In this document: piece after piece, positions 45,459-56,834 of the stretch
How the letters are laid out: each line of letters opens with the position of its first letter
How positions within the stretch are numbered: the first letter of the stretch is position 1
Origin: Terrabacter sp. Ter38
Lineage (GTDB): Bacteria; Actinomycetota; Actinomycetes; Actinomycetales; Dermatophilaceae
DNA length: 64,000 nt
Reading direction: 5' to 3'
NCBI RefSeq assembly: GCF_024519435.1
Contig: NZ_JALJRZ010000007.1
Location: forward strand, 124,001-188,000
Program-made: the position numbers and the translations under genes
Notes under the pieces: model-generated
Database searches by the model: none
Seen by the model: the letters and a program-made list of their open reading frames with translations, nothing else
Told to the model about the DNA's origin: nothing

Positions 45459-47510
45459 GTGGCGGACCCGACGACCTACCGACCCAAGCCGGGAGAGATC
45501 CCAACCGACCCGGGCGTCTACCGTTTCCGCGACGCGCACGGCCGGGTCATCTACGTCGGCAAGGCCAAGTCGCTGCGTCCGCGGCTGTCGTCCTACTTCC
45601 AGGACATCACGGCCCTGCACCCGCGCACCGCGACGATGGTCACGACGGCGAGCTCGGTCGAGTGGACCGTCGTGCGCACCGAGGTCGAGGCCCTGCAGCT
45701 CGAGTACTCCTGGATCAAGGAGTTCGACCCGCGCTTCAACGTCAAGTACCGCGACGACAAGTCCTATCCCTTCCTCGCCGTGACGATGGGCGAGGAGTTC
45801 CCGCGGGCCCAGGTCATGCGCGGCGCCAAGCGCAAGGGCACCCGCTACTTCGGGCCCTACGGCCATGCCTGGGCGATCCGCGAGACCCTCGACCTGCTGC
45901 TGAGGGTCTTCCCGGTGCGCACGTGCTCGTCCGGCGTGTTCAAGCGTGCGACGGCGAGCGGACGACCGTGCCTGCTCGGCTACATCGACAAGTGCTCGGC
46001 GCCGTGCGTCGGCCGCGTCACCGCCGAGGAGCACCGGGCCATCGCCGAGGACTTCTGCGACTTCATGGCCGGCAACACGACGCGCTTCGCCAAGCGCCTC
46101 GAGACGCGCATGAAGGAGGCGGCCGCCGAGCTCGACTTCGAGCAGGCCGCCCGCCTGCGCGACGACATCGGGGCCCTGACCAAGGCGCTCGAGAAGCAGG
46201 CGGTCGTCCTCGGTGACGCCACCGACGCCGACGTCTTCGCCCTCGCCGACGACGACCTCGAGGCCGCGGTCCAGGTCTTCCACGTCCGGGGGGGTCGCAT
46301 CCGCGGCCAGCGGGGCTGGGTCGTCGAGAAGGAGAGCGAGGACGTCCCGACCCTCGTCGAGCACCTGCTGCTGCAGGTCTACGGCGACGCCGAGCGCGAC
46401 GCGATCCCGCGCGAGGTGCTCGTGCCGAGCCTGCCGTCCGACCCCGAGGCCGTCACCGAGTGGCTGTCCTCGGTGCGCGGCTCCGCGGTCAGCGTCCGCG
46501 TGCCGCAGCGCGGCGACAAGCGCACCCTGAGCGAGACGGTCCGGCGCAACGCCGAGCAGTCGCTGGCCCGGCACAAGGTGGCCCGCGCCGGCGACCTGAC
46601 GCTGCGCAGCAAGGCCCTGCAGGAGCTGCAGGACTACCTCGGCCTCGACGACGCGCCGCTGCGCATCGAGTGCTACGACGTCAGCCACGTCCAGGGCACC
46701 AACGTCGTGGCGTCGATGGTCGTCTTCGAGGACGGTCTGGCCCGCAAGAGCGAGTACCGCCGCTTCATCGTCCGGGGCGCGGCCACCGAGGACGGCGAGC
46801 CGGTCACCGTCGACGACACCGCCGCGATGCGCGAGGTGCTGACCCGCCGGTTCCGGCGCTACCTCGAGGACGCCGAGGGAGCCGGCGACCTCGACCTCTC
46901 GACGGGGGTCGTCGGCGGGGCGACCGACGGCGCGGGAGGGCCCGACGCGGCGGGGCCGTCGGACGACGACGAGCCGTCCGCCTCCGGCCCGATCGACCCC
47001 GAGACCGGACGGCCTCGACGGTTCGCCTACCCGCCCAGCCTCGTCGTCGTCGACGGGGGCCTGCCGCAGGTCAACGCCGCCCAGGCCGTGCTCGACGAGC
47101 TCGGCATCGAGGAGGTCGCGGTCGTCGGGCTCGCCAAGCGCCTCGAGGAGGTGTGGGTCCCGCGCGACGACCACCCGGTCATCCTGCCCCGCACGAGCGA
47201 AGGGCTCTACCTGCTCCAGCGTCTGCGCGACGAGGCCCACCGCTTCGCGATCACCTTCCACCGGCAGCGGCGATCCAAGGCGATGACGACCTCCCAGCTC
47301 GACGGGATCCCCGGGCTCGGCGCGAGCCGTCAGAAGGCCCTGCTGCGCCACTTCGGTTCGGTCAAACGCCTTCGCGCGGCGGACACCACGGACATCATGG
47401 CCGTACCCGGCTTCGGCCGGTCGCTTGCGTCGGCCGTCGTCACCCACTTGGCTGAGGGAGCACCCCAGGAGCCAGCCGTGAACCTCACGACGGGAGAAGT
47501 GCTCGAATGA
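45459..47510 (+). CDS. uvrC: Excinuclease ABC subunit UvrC
   Basis: The 683-residue dual nuclease makes the incisions after UvrAB mark a lesion. The N-terminal GIY-YIG domain reads [24 protein letters not shown] motif ([20 protein letters not shown]) binds UvrB. The RNase-H-like domain has [20 protein letters not shown] and [13 protein letters not shown], and two C-terminal helix-hairpin-helix motifs include [19 protein letters not shown]. An acidic, Gly/Pro-rich insertion of about 40 residues (about 475-515) lies in the RNase-H-like part. The GTG start fits its leaderless promoter. ATGA overlap couples it to rapZ. Confidence 0.98.
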   Translation: MADPTTYRPKPGEIPTDPGVYRFRDAHGRVIYVGKAKSLRPRLSSYFQDITALHPRTATMVTTASSVEWTVVRTEVEALQLEYSWIKEFDPRFNVKYRDDKSYPFLAVTMGEEFPRAQVMRGAKRKGTRYFGPYGHAWAIRETLDLLLRVFPVRTCSSGVFKRATASGRPCLLGYIDKCSAPCVGRVTAEEHRAIAEDFCDFMAGNTTRFAKRLETRMKEAAAELDFEQAARLRDDIGALTKALEKQAVVLGDATDADVFALADDDLEAAVQVFHVRGGRIRGQRGWVVEKESEDVPTLVEHLLLQVYGDAERDAIPREVLVPSLPSDPEAVTEWLSSVRGSAVSVRVPQRGDKRTLSETVRRNAEQSLARHKVARAGDLTLRSKALQELQDYLGLDDAPLRIECYDVSHVQGTNVVASMVVFEDGLARKSEYRRFIVRGAATEDGEPVTVDDTAAMREVLTRRFRRYLEDAEGAGDLDLSTGVVGGATDGAGGPDAAGPSDDDEPSASGPIDPETGRPRRFAYPPSLVVVDGGLPQVNAAQAVLDELGIEEVAVVGLAKRLEEVWVPRDDHPVILPRTSEGLYLLQRLRDEAHRFAITFHRQRRSKAMTTSQLDGIPGLGASRQKALLRHFGSVKRLRAADTTDIMAVPGFGRSLASAVVTHLAEGAPQEPAVNLTTGEVLE

Positions 47511-48424
47511 CCGCCGACACCAGGCGCACACCGCAGACGCCCTTGGCCGACGCTCCGATCGTCATCGTCACCGGGATGAGCGGGGCCGGACGCAGCACGA
47601 CCGCCAACGTCCTCGAGGACCTCGGCTGGCTCGTCGTCGACAACCTGCCGCCACAGCTGCTCACGCACCTCGCCGAGCTGCGCGACGAGGCCCGTGCCCA
47701 GCACCCCGAGGCTCACCTCCAGCAGGTCGCCGTCGTGGTCGACGTGCGCTCGCGCGGCTGGTTCGCGCAGCTCGAGGGCGCCATCGGTGCGGCCCGCGAG
47801 CGCGGTGAGCGTCCCAGCCTCGTCTTCCTCGACGCCACGGACGAGGCGCTCGTGCGACGCTTCGAGAGCGTGCGCCGCCCGCACCCACTCCAGGGTGAGG
47901 GCCGCCTGCTCGACGGCATCCAGCGCGAGCGGGAGCTGCTGCTCGACCTGCGCTCGTCGGCCGACGTCGTCATCGACAGCTCGGGCCTGAACGTCCACCA
48001 GCTGAGCGCCAAGCTCTCCTCACTCTTCGCAGGTGACCGGCGTGTCCAGCTGCGCATCGCCGTCATGTCGTTCGGCTTCAAGTACGGCCTGCCGCTCGAC
48101 GCCGACGTCGTCTTCGACATGCGATTCCTGCCCAACCCCTACTGGGTCCCCGAGCTTCGGGCGTTGACCGGGCGCGACACTCCCGTCAGCGAGTTCGTCA
48201 TGAGGCAGGAGGGCGCCGAAGAGTTCCTCGACCGCGCCGGCGACCTGCTCGACACGATGATCGACGGCTACGTCCGCGAGGGTCGCCGCTACGTCACCGT
48301 GGCCGTCGGTTGCACCGGCGGCAAGCACCGGTCGGTCGCAATCGCGGAGGCGCTGAGCGAGCGGCTCGGCGGCCGCGACCGCGTCGACACGTTCGTCGTC
48401 CACCGCGACCTGGGTCGGGAGTGA
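47507..48424 (+). CDS. rapZ: RNase adapter RapZ / nucleotide-binding protein YvcJ
   Basis: The 305-residue protein has an N-terminal P-loop GMSGAGRST (Lys replaced by Arg, usual in actinobacteria), [10 protein letters not shown] and [20 protein letters not shown]. The C-terminal domain carries [20 protein letters not shown] and the ligand-binding [15 protein letters not shown]. In enterobacteria RapZ senses glucosamine-6-phosphate and directs RNase E; the actinobacterial role is unsettled. It overlaps uvrC and yvcK by 4 nt on each side, the conserved uvrC-rapZ-yvcK-whiA unit. Confidence 0.95.
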   Translation: MTADTRRTPQTPLADAPIVIVTGMSGAGRSTTANVLEDLGWLVVDNLPPQLLTHLAELRDEARAQHPEAHLQQVAVVVDVRSRGWFAQLEGAIGAARERGERPSLVFLDATDEALVRRFESVRRPHPLQGEGRLLDGIQRERELLLDLRSSADVVIDSSGLNVHQLSAKLSSLFAGDRRVQLRIAVMSFGFKYGLPLDADVVFDMRFLPNPYWVPELRALTGRDTPVSEFVMRQEGAEEFLDRAGDLLDTMIDGYVREGRRYVTVAVGCTGGKHRSVAIAEALSERLGGRDRVDTFVVHRDLGRE

Positions 48425-49407
48425 CCGGGACGACCGCGGTGACGGCCCAGCGACCACCCCTCGGCTCCTCGCACCACCGGCGCATCGTCGCCCTCGGTGG
48501 AGGTCACGGCCTGGCCGCGGCGCTGACCGCGCTCCGGCTGCTCACCGACAACGTCACCGCCGTCGTCACCGTCGCCGACGACGGCGGGTCGAGCGGGAGG
48601 CTGCGCGAGGAGTTCGACGTGCTGCCCCCGGGCGACCTGCGGATGGCGCTCTCGGCGCTGTGCGACGACAGCGACTGGGGCCACACCTGGCGCGACGTGC
48701 TCCAGCACCGTTTCGCCGGCACGGGGGACCTCAAGGGCCACGCGCTCGGCAACCTCATGATCGTCTCGATCTGGGAGCTGCTCGGGGACACGGTGCAGGG
48801 CCTCGACCTCGTGGGGCGCCTGCTCGGCGCGCGGGGCCGGGTGCTGCCGATGGCAGCCGAGCCGCTCGAGATCGTCGCCGAGATCCGCGGCCACGACCCG
48901 GCCCGCCCCGATGCCACGGTCGACGTGCGCGGGCAGCACCGCGTCGCGTCGTCTCCGGGCATCGTGTCGTCGATCGGGATCGTGCCGACGTGTCCGGAGC
49001 CCTGCCACGAGGCGCTCTCCGCCGTCCGCGACGCCGACTGGGTCATGCTCGGACCCGGGTCGTGGTTCACGTCCGTCATGCCGCACCTGCTGGTGCCCGA
49101 TCTCGTCGACGCGCTCGTCTCGACGCCGGCCAAGCGGCTGCTCAACCTCAACCTCGAGGTGCACAAGGGCGAGACCCGCGACTTCCGGGCCGAGGACCAC
49201 CTCGCGTCCTTCGCCGCCAACGCTCCCGACCTCCGGCTCGACGTCGTGCTCGCCGACCCGAGCGTCGTCCCCGACGGTGCCTCCCTGCGGGCGGCAGCCG
49301 CCGAGCTCGGGGCCGAGCTCGTCGTCGCGCCGGTGGCGGCCCGCGGCGAGCTCGGGGTCCACGACCCGCTGCGCCTCGCGGCAGCGCTACGCGACGTCAT
49401 CTCCTGA
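48421..49407 (+). CDS. yvcK: Gluconeogenesis factor YvcK (CofD-like)
   Basis: The 328-residue CofD-superfamily protein has [45 protein letters not shown], the GHALGNLMI signature and [20 protein letters not shown]. YvcK (CuvA in mycobacteria) binds UDP-sugars and is needed for normal cell-wall growth on gluconeogenic carbon. The GTG overlaps the rapZ stop (GTGA). The unrelated F420 enzyme CofD shares the fold, but the operon context fixes the YvcK assignment. Confidence 0.94.
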   Translation: MTGTTAVTAQRPPLGSSHHRRIVALGGGHGLAAALTALRLLTDNVTAVVTVADDGGSSGRLREEFDVLPPGDLRMALSALCDDSDWGHTWRDVLQHRFAGTGDLKGHALGNLMIVSIWELLGDTVQGLDLVGRLLGARGRVLPMAAEPLEIVAEIRGHDPARPDATVDVRGQHRVASSPGIVSSIGIVPTCPEPCHEALSAVRDADWVMLGPGSWFTSVMPHLLVPDLVDALVSTPAKRLLNLNLEVHKGETRDFRAEDHLASFAANAPDLRLDVVLADPSVVPDGASLRAAAAELGAELVVAPVAARGELGVHDPLRLAAALRDVIS

Positions 49408-49485
49408 TCTCGTGGCGCCGCCGTCCGCAGAGCGGGCCGGGGCTCCCGCGCGAGGGTGCTTGATCAGGGTGGCAGGATGTCGCCC

Positions 49486-50466
49486 ATGGCCATGACAGCA
49501 AAGGTGAAGGACGAGCTCTCACGCCTCGAGGTGACCAAACCCTGCTGTCGCAAGGCCGAGGTCTCGACGATGCTCCGCTTTGCCGGCGGGCTGCACATCA
49601 TCGGGGGACAGATCGTCGTCGAGGCCGAGCTCGACACCGCGAACGCCGCACGGCGCCTGCGCCGCAACATCGCCGAGGTCTACGGGCACAAGAGCGACGT
49701 GCTCGTCCTCGCCGCCGGCGGTCTGCGTCGTGGCTCCCGCTACGTCGTCCGGGTCGTCGAGGAGGGCGCCACGCTCGCCCGACAGACCGGGCTCATCGAC
49801 ACGCGTGGCCGTCCCGTCCGCGGCCTGCCGCCCAAGGTGGTCAGCGCCGCGACGTGCGACTCCGAGGCGGCCTGGCGCGGCGCCTTCCTCGCGCACGGCT
49901 CGCTCACCGAGCCCGGGCGCTCGTCGGCGCTCGAGGTGACGTGCCCCGGTCCCGAGGCCGCGCTGGCCCTCGTCGGCGCCGCACGTCGCCTCGGCATCCA
50001 GGCCAAGGCCCGCGAGGTCCGCGGCGTCGACCGGGTCGTGATCCGCGACGGTGACGCCATCGGCGCGATGCTGACGCGTCTCGGGGCCCACGACGCCGTC
50101 ATGGCGTGGGAGGAGCGGCGGATGCGCCGCGAGGTGCGGGCCACGGCCAACCGCCTGGCCAATTTCGACGACGCCAACCTGCGCCGCTCCGCGCGGGCCG
50201 CCGTCGCCGCCGGGGCCCGCGTCGAGCGCGCCATGGAGCTGCTCGGCGAGGAGATCCCCGACCACCTGCGTGAGGCCGGTGTGCTCCGCCTCGAGCACAA
50301 GCAGGCCAGCCTCGAGGAGCTCGGCCAGCTGGCCAAGCCGCCGATGACCAAGGACGCCGTGGCCGGTCGCATCCGTCGCCTGCTCGCCATGGCCGACAAG
50401 CGGGCCGAGGAGCTCGGGGTCGCCGGCACCGACGCCAACCTCACGGCCGACATGCTGGAGAGCTGA
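49486..50466 (+). CDS. whiA: Sporulation/division regulator WhiA
   Basis: The 326-residue protein has the WhiA N-terminal LAGLIDADG-like fold ([59 protein letters not shown]). The C-terminal helix-turn-helix has [20 protein letters not shown] and [16 protein letters not shown]. In Streptomyces WhiA acts with WhiB to switch on division genes; in non-sporulating relatives it affects cell-division and chromosome genes. Of three nearby ATGs, 49486 gives the family-typical [12 protein letters not shown] start. It follows yvcK after 78 bp. Confidence 0.95.
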   Translation: MAMTAKVKDELSRLEVTKPCCRKAEVSTMLRFAGGLHIIGGQIVVEAELDTANAARRLRRNIAEVYGHKSDVLVLAAGGLRRGSRYVVRVVEEGATLARQTGLIDTRGRPVRGLPPKVVSAATCDSEAAWRGAFLAHGSLTEPGRSSALEVTCPGPEAALALVGAARRLGIQAKAREVRGVDRVVIRDGDAIGAMLTRLGAHDAVMAWEERRMRREVRATANRLANFDDANLRRSARAAVAAGARVERAMELLGEEIPDHLREAGVLRLEHKQASLEELGQLAKPPMTKDAVAGRIRRLLAMADKRAEELGVAGTDANLTADMLES

Positions 50467-50547
50467 ACCGAGGGCGTCCGACGCCGTCGTCGCGTGCCCG
50501 CGCCCCAGAGGGCGGCGCGTGCTGAGCGCGTGCTCACCAAGCCCTGA

Positions 50548-51672
<1,125 letters not shown>

Positions 51673-51679
51673 GCCACTC

Positions 51680-51723
51680 GGCCACCGTCCTCGGTGCTCT
51701 CCCGAGCACCCCGGGCGGTGGCC
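51680..51723 (+). terminator. Branched intercistronic hairpin between gap and pgk
   Basis: Outer stem GGCCACCG (51680-51687) with CGGTGGCC (51716-51723); inner stem GGTGCTC (51693-51699) with GAGCACC (51704-51710). There is no U-tract. It may tune the gap to pgk ratio by processing or partial termination. Confidence 0.65.
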
Positions 51724-51778
51724 GCACCCTTGTCACCCGTGCCCGCCCCACTCCCCAACTGACGAAGAGGCATCCCGC

Positions 51779-52987
51779 GTGAAGACCACCAGCGACCTCG
51801 GGGACCTGCGCGGCAAGCGCGTCCTCGTCCGGTCCGACCTCAACGTGCCGCTCGACGGCTCGACGATCTCCGATGACGGCCGCATCCGCGCCTCGGCCCC
51901 GACGATCAAGGGCCTGGCCGACGCCGGGGCCCGCGTCATCGTCTGCGCCCACCTCGGACGTCCCAAGGGCGCCCCCGAGGCCAAGTACTCCCTCGCGCCG
52001 GTGGCGAAGCGACTCAGCGAGGTGCTCGGCACCGACGTCGTCTTCGCCGACGACACCGTCGGTGACGACGCCAAGGCCAAGGCCGCAGCGCTCGAGAACG
52101 GACAGGTGCTGCTCCTCGAGAACCTCCGCTTCAACGCCGGAGAGACCGGCAAGACCGACGATGAGCGTGCCGCCTTCGCGGGCGAGCTCGCCTCTCTCGC
52201 AGACGTCTTCGTCTCCGACGGCTTCGGCGTCGTGCACCGCAAGCAGGCGTCCGTCTACGACGTCGCGCGGCTGTTGCCGCACGCCACGGGCGACCTCGTC
52301 TCCACCGAGGTCGACGTCCTGCGCCGCCTGACGAAGGATCCCGAGCGGCCGTATGCCGTCGTCCTCGGGGGCGCGAAGGTGTCCGACAAGCTCGGTGTCA
52401 TCGGAAACCTCCTCGGCACGGCGGACCGTCTCCTCATCGGTGGCGGCATGGTCTTCACCTTCCTCGCCGCGCAGGGCCACGAGGTCGGCACGAGCCTGCT
52501 CGAGGCCGACCAGGTCGACACGGTCAAGGGCTACCTCGAACGGGCCGAGAAGGAGGGCGTGGAGATCGTGCTCCCCGTCGACGTCGTCGCCGCCGACGCG
52601 TTCAGCGCCGACGCCCAGCACGAGGTCGTCGCAGCCGACGCCATCCCGGCCGATCGCATGGGACTCGACATCGGACCCGAGTCGAGCCGTCTGTTCGGCG
52701 AGAAGCTCGCCGACTGCCGAACCGTCTTCTGGAACGGCCCGATGGGCGCGTTCGAGATGGAGCCCTACGCCGCCGGCACCAAGGTGCTGGCGCAGGCCCT
52801 CGTCGACATCACGAAGGGCGGCGCCCTGACGGTCGTCGGCGGCGGCGACTCCGCGGCAGCCGTGCGTCAGCTCGGCTTCGCCGACTCCGACTTCGGCCAC
52901 ATCTCGACCGGCGGCGGTGCCAGTCTCGAGTACCTCGAGGGCAAGGAGCTGCCCGGACTCACGGTGCTCGAGGAGGGCGACGCCTGA
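51779..52987 (+). CDS. pgk: Phosphoglycerate kinase
   Basis: The 402-residue glycolytic kinase moves phosphate from 1,3-bisphosphoglycerate to ADP. The N-terminal [13 protein letters not shown], substrate residues in [23 protein letters not shown] and the nucleotide-domain [16 protein letters not shown] and [11 protein letters not shown], then [11 protein letters not shown], are all present. The GTG at 51779 has AGAGG 8 nt upstream. Its stop overlaps the tpiA start (TGATG). Confidence 0.98.
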   Translation: MKTTSDLGDLRGKRVLVRSDLNVPLDGSTISDDGRIRASAPTIKGLADAGARVIVCAHLGRPKGAPEAKYSLAPVAKRLSEVLGTDVVFADDTVGDDAKAKAAALENGQVLLLENLRFNAGETGKTDDERAAFAGELASLADVFVSDGFGVVHRKQASVYDVARLLPHATGDLVSTEVDVLRRLTKDPERPYAVVLGGAKVSDKLGVIGNLLGTADRLLIGGGMVFTFLAAQGHEVGTSLLEADQVDTVKGYLERAEKEGVEIVLPVDVVAADAFSADAQHEVVAADAIPADRMGLDIGPESSRLFGEKLADCRTVFWNGPMGAFEMEPYAAGTKVLAQALVDITKGGALTVVGGGDSAAAVRQLGFADSDFGHISTGGGASLEYLEGKELPGLTVLEEGDA

Positions 52988-53799
52988 TGGCCAAGGACAC
53001 CAAGCCGGTCGGGCGGGTCCCGCTCATGGCCGGCAACTGGAAGATGAACCTCGACCACCTCCAGGCGACGCACCTCGTGCAGAAGCTCGACTGGACGCTG
53101 CGCGACGCGAAGCACGACCACGCGGCCGTCGAGATCGCCGTGCTGCCGCCCTTCACCGACCTGCGCTCGGTCCAGACGCTCATCGAGGGCGACAAGCTCG
53201 ACCTCAGGTACGGCGCGCAGGACCTGTCGCCGCACACCTCGGGTGCCTACACCGGTGACATCTCGGGCGCCTTCCTCGCCAAGCTCGGCTGCACGTACGT
53301 CGCCGTCGGGCACAGCGAGCGGCGCGAGGGCCACGGCGAGACCGACGCCGTCGTCAACGCCAAGGTCAAGGCGGCCTATGCCCACGGCCTGACGCCGATC
53401 CTCTGCTGCGGCGAGGCTCTCGACGTGCGCAAGGAGGGCCGCCAGGTCGAGCACGTCGTCGCCCAGCTGCGCGAGAACCTCGACGGGGTGACCAAGGAGC
53501 AGGCTGCGTCGGTCGTCATCGCCTACGAGCCGATCTGGGCCATCGGCACGGGCGAGGTCGCCACCCCGGACGACGCGCAGGAGGTCTGCGCGGCCATCCG
53601 CACGCTGCTCGCCGAGCTGTACAGCGGCGACGTCGCCGACGGCGTCCGCGTCCTCTACGGCGGCAGCGTCAAGTCGGGCAACGTCGCCGCGATCATGGCC
53701 CAGGAGGACGTCGACGGCGCCCTCGTCGGCGGTGCGTCGATCGACCCGACCGAGTTCGCGTCGATCTGTCGCTACCGCGACCACGTCGGCACGTCCTGA
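52987..53799 (+). CDS. tpiA: Triosephosphate isomerase
   Basis: The 270-residue TIM-barrel enzyme interconverts dihydroxyacetone phosphate and glyceraldehyde-3-phosphate. It has [11 protein letters not shown] at the start, the catalytic His in VAVGHSERR, the catalytic Glu and mobile loop in [11 protein letters not shown], and the phosphate-binding [11 protein letters not shown]. It is a few residues longer than average at the N-terminus. It shares a base with the pgk stop codon, so it depends on pgk translation. Confidence 0.98.
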   Translation: MAKDTKPVGRVPLMAGNWKMNLDHLQATHLVQKLDWTLRDAKHDHAAVEIAVLPPFTDLRSVQTLIEGDKLDLRYGAQDLSPHTSGAYTGDISGAFLAKLGCTYVAVGHSERREGHGETDAVVNAKVKAAYAHGLTPILCCGEALDVRKEGRQVEHVVAQLRENLDGVTKEQAASVVIAYEPIWAIGTGEVATPDDAQEVCAAIRTLLAELYSGDVADGVRVLYGGSVKSGNVAAIMAQEDVDGALVGGASIDPTEFASICRYRDHVGTS

Positions 53800-53861
53800 T
53801 ACGTTCCCGTCGGCCGGACGGATCCCCACGGGGCCGTTCGGCCGATGGGCCCTCGGGCAGG

Positions 53862-53867
53862 TATCCT
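53862..53867 (+). promoter_or_regulatory. -10 element of secG
   Basis: TATCCT lies in the loop of an inverted repeat, CGGGCA (53854-53859) with TGCCCG (53868-53873), about 80 bp before secG. It may give secG-rbpA their own transcript. Confidence 0.4.
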
Positions 53868-53946
53868 TGCCCGAGCCCCGGAACACGCGGGGGAGTGGCC
53901 GTCCGGCCCGACGACCCCCGAGATCCCGACGATTTGGAGTGACCAC

Positions 53947-54192
53947 GTGGATGCGGTTCGCATCGTGCTTCAGGTCCTGCTGGTGCTGTCCAGCATGGTC
54001 CTGACCCTCTTCATCCTGCTGCACAAGGGCAAGGGTGGCGGCCTGTCCGACATGTTCGGCGGGGGCATGTCCACGTCGCTCGGTGGCTCATCGGTCGCCG
54101 AGCGCAACCTCGACCGCTTCACGGTGGCCGTGGCGCTCGTGTGGGCGACGGCGATCATCGGTCTGGGCCTCCTGGCCCGTTTCGCGAGCTGA
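53947..54192 (+). CDS. secG: Preprotein translocase subunit SecG
   Basis: The 81-residue protein has two transmembrane helices (about residues 5-25 and 56-76) joined by the family loop HKGKGGGLSDMFGGG and AERNLDRFT. It stabilises SecYE during SecA-driven protein export. GGAG lies 8 nt before the GTG at 53947. Its place after tpiA is conserved in actinobacteria. Confidence 0.95.
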   Translation: MDAVRIVLQVLLVLSSMVLTLFILLHKGKGGGLSDMFGGGMSTSLGGSSVAERNLDRFTVAVALVWATAIIGLGLLARFAS

Positions 54193-54204
54193 GAGAAGGA
54201 ACAG

Positions 54205-54555
54205 ATGGCCAGCGGTAACGCCATTCGTGGAAGCCGGGTCGGCGCCGGCCCGATGGGCGAGGCGGAGCGCGGCGACGCCGCCCCTCGCGTCCACATCTCC
54301 TACTGGTGCTCCAACGGGCACGAGACGCGTCCGAGCTTCGCCGAGGAGCCCGGCATGGTGCTGCCCGAGACGTGGGACTGCCCGCGCTGCGGGTTCCCGG
54401 CCGGCCAGGACAAGGACAACCCTCCGGCCCCGCCGAAGGTCGAGCCCTACAAGACGCACCTCGCCTACGTGAAGGAGCGTCGCAGCGACGCCGACGGCGC
54501 CGCGATCCTCGACGAGGCCCTCAGCACGCTGCGCGAGCGCGGCCTCATCCAGTGA
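54205..54555 (+). CDS. rbpA: RNA polymerase-binding protein RbpA
   Basis: The 116-residue actinobacteria-specific transcription factor has a central zinc-binding core (SYWCSNGHETRPSFAEE and PETWDCPRCGFPAG, giving Cys/His/Cys/Cys). A basic linker and a C-terminal helical sigma-interacting domain follow (THLAYVKERRSDADGAAILD). RbpA strengthens promoter opening by RNA polymerase with principal sigma factors. AGAAGGA precedes the ATG. It is the last gene before two back-to-back hairpins. Confidence 0.97.
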   Translation: MASGNAIRGSRVGAGPMGEAERGDAAPRVHISYWCSNGHETRPSFAEEPGMVLPETWDCPRCGFPAGQDKDNPPAPPKVEPYKTHLAYVKERRSDADGAAILDEALSTLRERGLIQ

Positions 54556-54560
54556 CCTCG

Positions 54561-54582
54561 CAGGTCACCCGCGGGTGACCTG
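54561..54582 (+). terminator. First hairpin after rbpA
   Basis: CAGGTCACCC (54561-54570) with GGGTGACCTG (54573-54582), starting 6 bp after the rbpA stop. Confidence 0.6.
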
Positions 54583-54586
54583 ACCC

Positions 54587-54621
54587 ACGCAGGGCCCGGG
54601 AGGATCTCCCGGGCCCTGCGT
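54587..54621. terminator. Main bidirectional terminator between rbpA and pgl
   Basis: A perfect 16-bp stem (54587-54602 with 54606-54621) with a 3-nt loop between two convergent operons. Confidence 0.85.
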
Positions 54622-54663
54622 CGTGTCGTATGCCGTCCGGTGCCGCGCGGCCTGCCGCGTCGG

Positions 54664-55398
54664 TCAGTCGAGGGCCGAGGCTGCGTCGGCATCGACGAGC
54701 CACAGGGTCGCGTCCGTGCCCGCGGGTCCGGCCGCGGGGACGTCCCAGCGGTCCGCACCCGGGACGAGCGCCGCCTTGACCGCCTCGGCCTTGTCGGCTC
54801 CGGACACGAGGAACCACACCTCGTGGGAGCGCTCGAAGCACTCGAAGGTGAGGCTCACCCGGTCCGGTGGCGGCTTCGGCGAGTCGTGCACGGCGACCGC
54901 GATCGCGTCGGTCACCCGCTGGGCCGGGTGGTGCGGGAAGAGCGAGGCGACGTGACCGTCCGGGCCGACGCCGAAGAGCACGACGTCCCACGCCTTCTGG
55001 CCGTGCTCGCGGATCGTTCGGGCGTAGGCCACGGCGCTGGCATCGGCGCTCTCCGAGGCGTCGGGACCGGCCACCCGGTGCACCTTCGCCGGGTCGAGTC
55101 CCAGCGCGCTGAGACCCGCCTCGTCGTTCTGGGTGTCGTTGCGGTCGAGGTCACCCGCCGGCAGGTAGCGCTCGTCGCCCCACCACACGCGTACCCGTGA
55201 CCAGTCGACGGCCGAGCGGCCCGGCGTCGCCAGGACGGAGGCGATGATCGCCGATCCCATGGACCCGCCGGTGAGAGCCACCTGGGCCTCGGGATTGCGA
55301 GTCTGGGCGTCGATCACAGCGGTGACGAACCGGGCCGCGGCGGCGTCGGCCAGGGACTGCTTGTCCGGGTGGACGACGACGCGCGGCTCGGCGGTCAC
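54664..55398 (-). CDS. pgl: 6-phosphogluconolactonase
   Basis: The 244-residue hydrolase opens 6-phosphogluconolactone made by Zwf. It has the NagB/Pgl-fold motifs ALTGGSMGSAIIASVL, VWWGDERYLPAGDLDRND, and FGVGPDGHVASLFPHHPA with the catalytic region. GTG start overlapping the opcA stop (GTGA). It is the last gene of the pentose-phosphate operon, ending at a shared terminator with rbpA. Confidence 0.95.
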   Translation of the reverse strand: MTAEPRVVVHPDKQSLADAAAARFVTAVIDAQTRNPEAQVALTGGSMGSAIIASVLATPGRSAVDWSRVRVWWGDERYLPAGDLDRNDTQNDEAGLSALGLDPAKVHRVAGPDASESADASAVAYARTIREHGQKAWDVVLFGVGPDGHVASLFPHHPAQRVTDAIAVAVHDSPKPPPDRVSLTFECFERSHEVWFLVSGADKAEAVKAALVPGADRWDVPAAGPAGTDATLWLVDADAASALD

Positions 55399-56834
55399 GG
55401 GGTCGCCGTCCCGCTCGCCGCCTTCGTGGCCGTGGTGGCCTTGCGAGCCGTCGCCTTGCGGGTGCCCGCCGTCGTCCGCGACGCGGCCTTCGTCGTGCTC
55501 TGGGCCGCGCCCGTCTTCGACGCACCCTTCGTCGCGGCGCTCCGGGTGGCCGACGTCGCGGCCGCCTTCGTCGTCGCCCGCGTGGCGGTGGCTCGCGTGG
55601 CGGTGGCTCGCGTGGCGGTGGCTCGCTCCGTCGGGGACGCCGTCCCGGCCGCGGTCGTGGTCGACGACTCGGTCCCGGACGCCTTCTTCCGGTTCTTCGC
55701 TGCCTGCTTCTCGCGGGGCGTCCGCTTGCCGGCGAGCTTGCGGACCGTGGCCGCGTGCACGTCGGCGGTCTCGGCGTGCTCGGGCGCCGGGGGAGCCGTG
55801 ATCATCGCGCTGGCCTCCTGCGCCGACTCGTCACGGCCGAGGCGGGCCGCGAGGCGACGCGACTCGGCGGGGTCCGGAGCCTTGCCCGCCTTGGCCGCCG
55901 CGGCTGCGGTGAGACGCACCGGCTGGAGCGCCCCGAGGCCGTGCAGCAGCGCGTCCTCGTAGGCGTCGTCCGGGTCGAGGCGACGCAGCTCGTCGGCCAG
56001 GCACTCCGGCAGCTCGCGCCGGGGCAGGCTGATCCGGCGGTCAGGCTGACCGGTCTGCGAGAGCGTCGCGACGACGTCGCCGGGACGCACGAGGTCGATG
56101 GGGCCGCTCTTGCGCTCGAGGCGGACCGAGCTGATGCCCGAGCCCCGCGGGGTCGAGACCCGGTGCACGGGCACGCGGAGCCGCCGCGAGAGCCAGCCGG
56201 CGAGCAGGTCGCTCGACGGGGAGTCGGGCGCGCCGCTGACGACGGCGCCGGTGATCGGCTCGTAGGGCGGCTGGTCGAGCGCGGCGGCGAGCAGACCGCG
56301 CCAGCGGGTCAGGCGGGTCCACGCGAGGTCGGTGTCGCCCGGCGCGTAGTTCGCCGCGCGCTTCTTGAGCATGAGCCGCGGGTTGCGGTGCTCGGCCGCG
56401 TCGGTGATCCGTCGCTGGGCCATCGCGCCGATGGGATCCTTGGCGACGTCCGGCGGTGCCTCACCGGGCCACCAGGCCACGATGGGGGAGTCGGGCAGCA
56501 GGAGCGGGACGACGACGCTCGGGCCGTGGTTGGCCAGCGCGCCGTAGAGGCGGAGCACGACGATCTCGCTCGCGCCGGCGTCACCGCCGAGGCGGATCTG
56601 TGCGTCGAGGCGGTTCTTGCCGCGACGGTCGCCGGCGATGACGACGATGATGCGGCAGGGGTGCTGGCGGCTCGCCTGGTTGGCGATCTCGATGGCGTTG
56701 CCGGCGTCGGTGTCCTCGACGACCACGACGAGCGTCAGCACGCGGCCGAGGGCCATCGCTCCGACCTCGTTGCGCAGGCGCACCAGCGTCTTGCTGATCC
56801 CGGTGGTCGTGGTGTCGGTCAGGTCGCGGATCAC
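55395..56834 (-). CDS. opcA: Glucose-6-phosphate dehydrogenase assembly protein OpcA, extended tail
   Basis: The 479-residue protein matches OpcA over residues 1 to about 350: RVLTLVVVVEDTDAGNAIEI, SEIVVLRLYGALANHGPSVV, PLLLPDSPIVAWWPGEAP and WTRLTRWRGLLAAALD. OpcA activates glucose-6-phosphate dehydrogenase in actinobacteria and cyanobacteria. From about residue 355 there is a long low-complexity Ala/Thr/Lys/Ser extension, including ATRATATRATATR encoded by a 15-bp tandem repeat. Such tails are absent from typical OpcA. The GTG overlaps the zwf stop by 4 nt. Confidence 0.95.
   Translation of the reverse strand: MIRDLTDTTTTGISKTLVRLRNEVGAMALGRVLTLVVVVEDTDAGNAIEIANQASRQHPCRIIVVIAGDRRGKNRLDAQIRLGGDAGASEIVVLRLYGALANHGPSVVVPLLLPDSPIVAWWPGEAPPDVAKDPIGAMAQRRITDAAEHRNPRLMLKKRAANYAPGDTDLAWTRLTRWRGLLAAALDQPPYEPITGAVVSGAPDSPSSDLLAGWLSRRLRVPVHRVSTPRGSGISSVRLERKSGPIDLVRPGDVVATLSQTGQPDRRISLPRRELPECLADELRRLDPDDAYEDALLHGLGALQPVRLTAAAAAKAGKAPDPAESRRLAARLGRDESAQEASAMITAPPAPEHAETADVHAATVRKLAGKRTPREKQAAKNRKKASGTESSTTTAAGTASPTERATATRATATRATATRATTKAAATSATRSAATKGASKTGAAQSTTKAASRTTAGTRKATARKATTATKAASGTATP
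55581..55625 (-). repeat. 15-bp tandem repeat, three copies, in the opcA tail
   Basis: CGTGGCGGTGGCTCG (plus-strand reading) occurs three times without change, encoding ATRAT-type units. Perfect identity suggests recent slippage and likely length variation between strains. Confidence 0.9.
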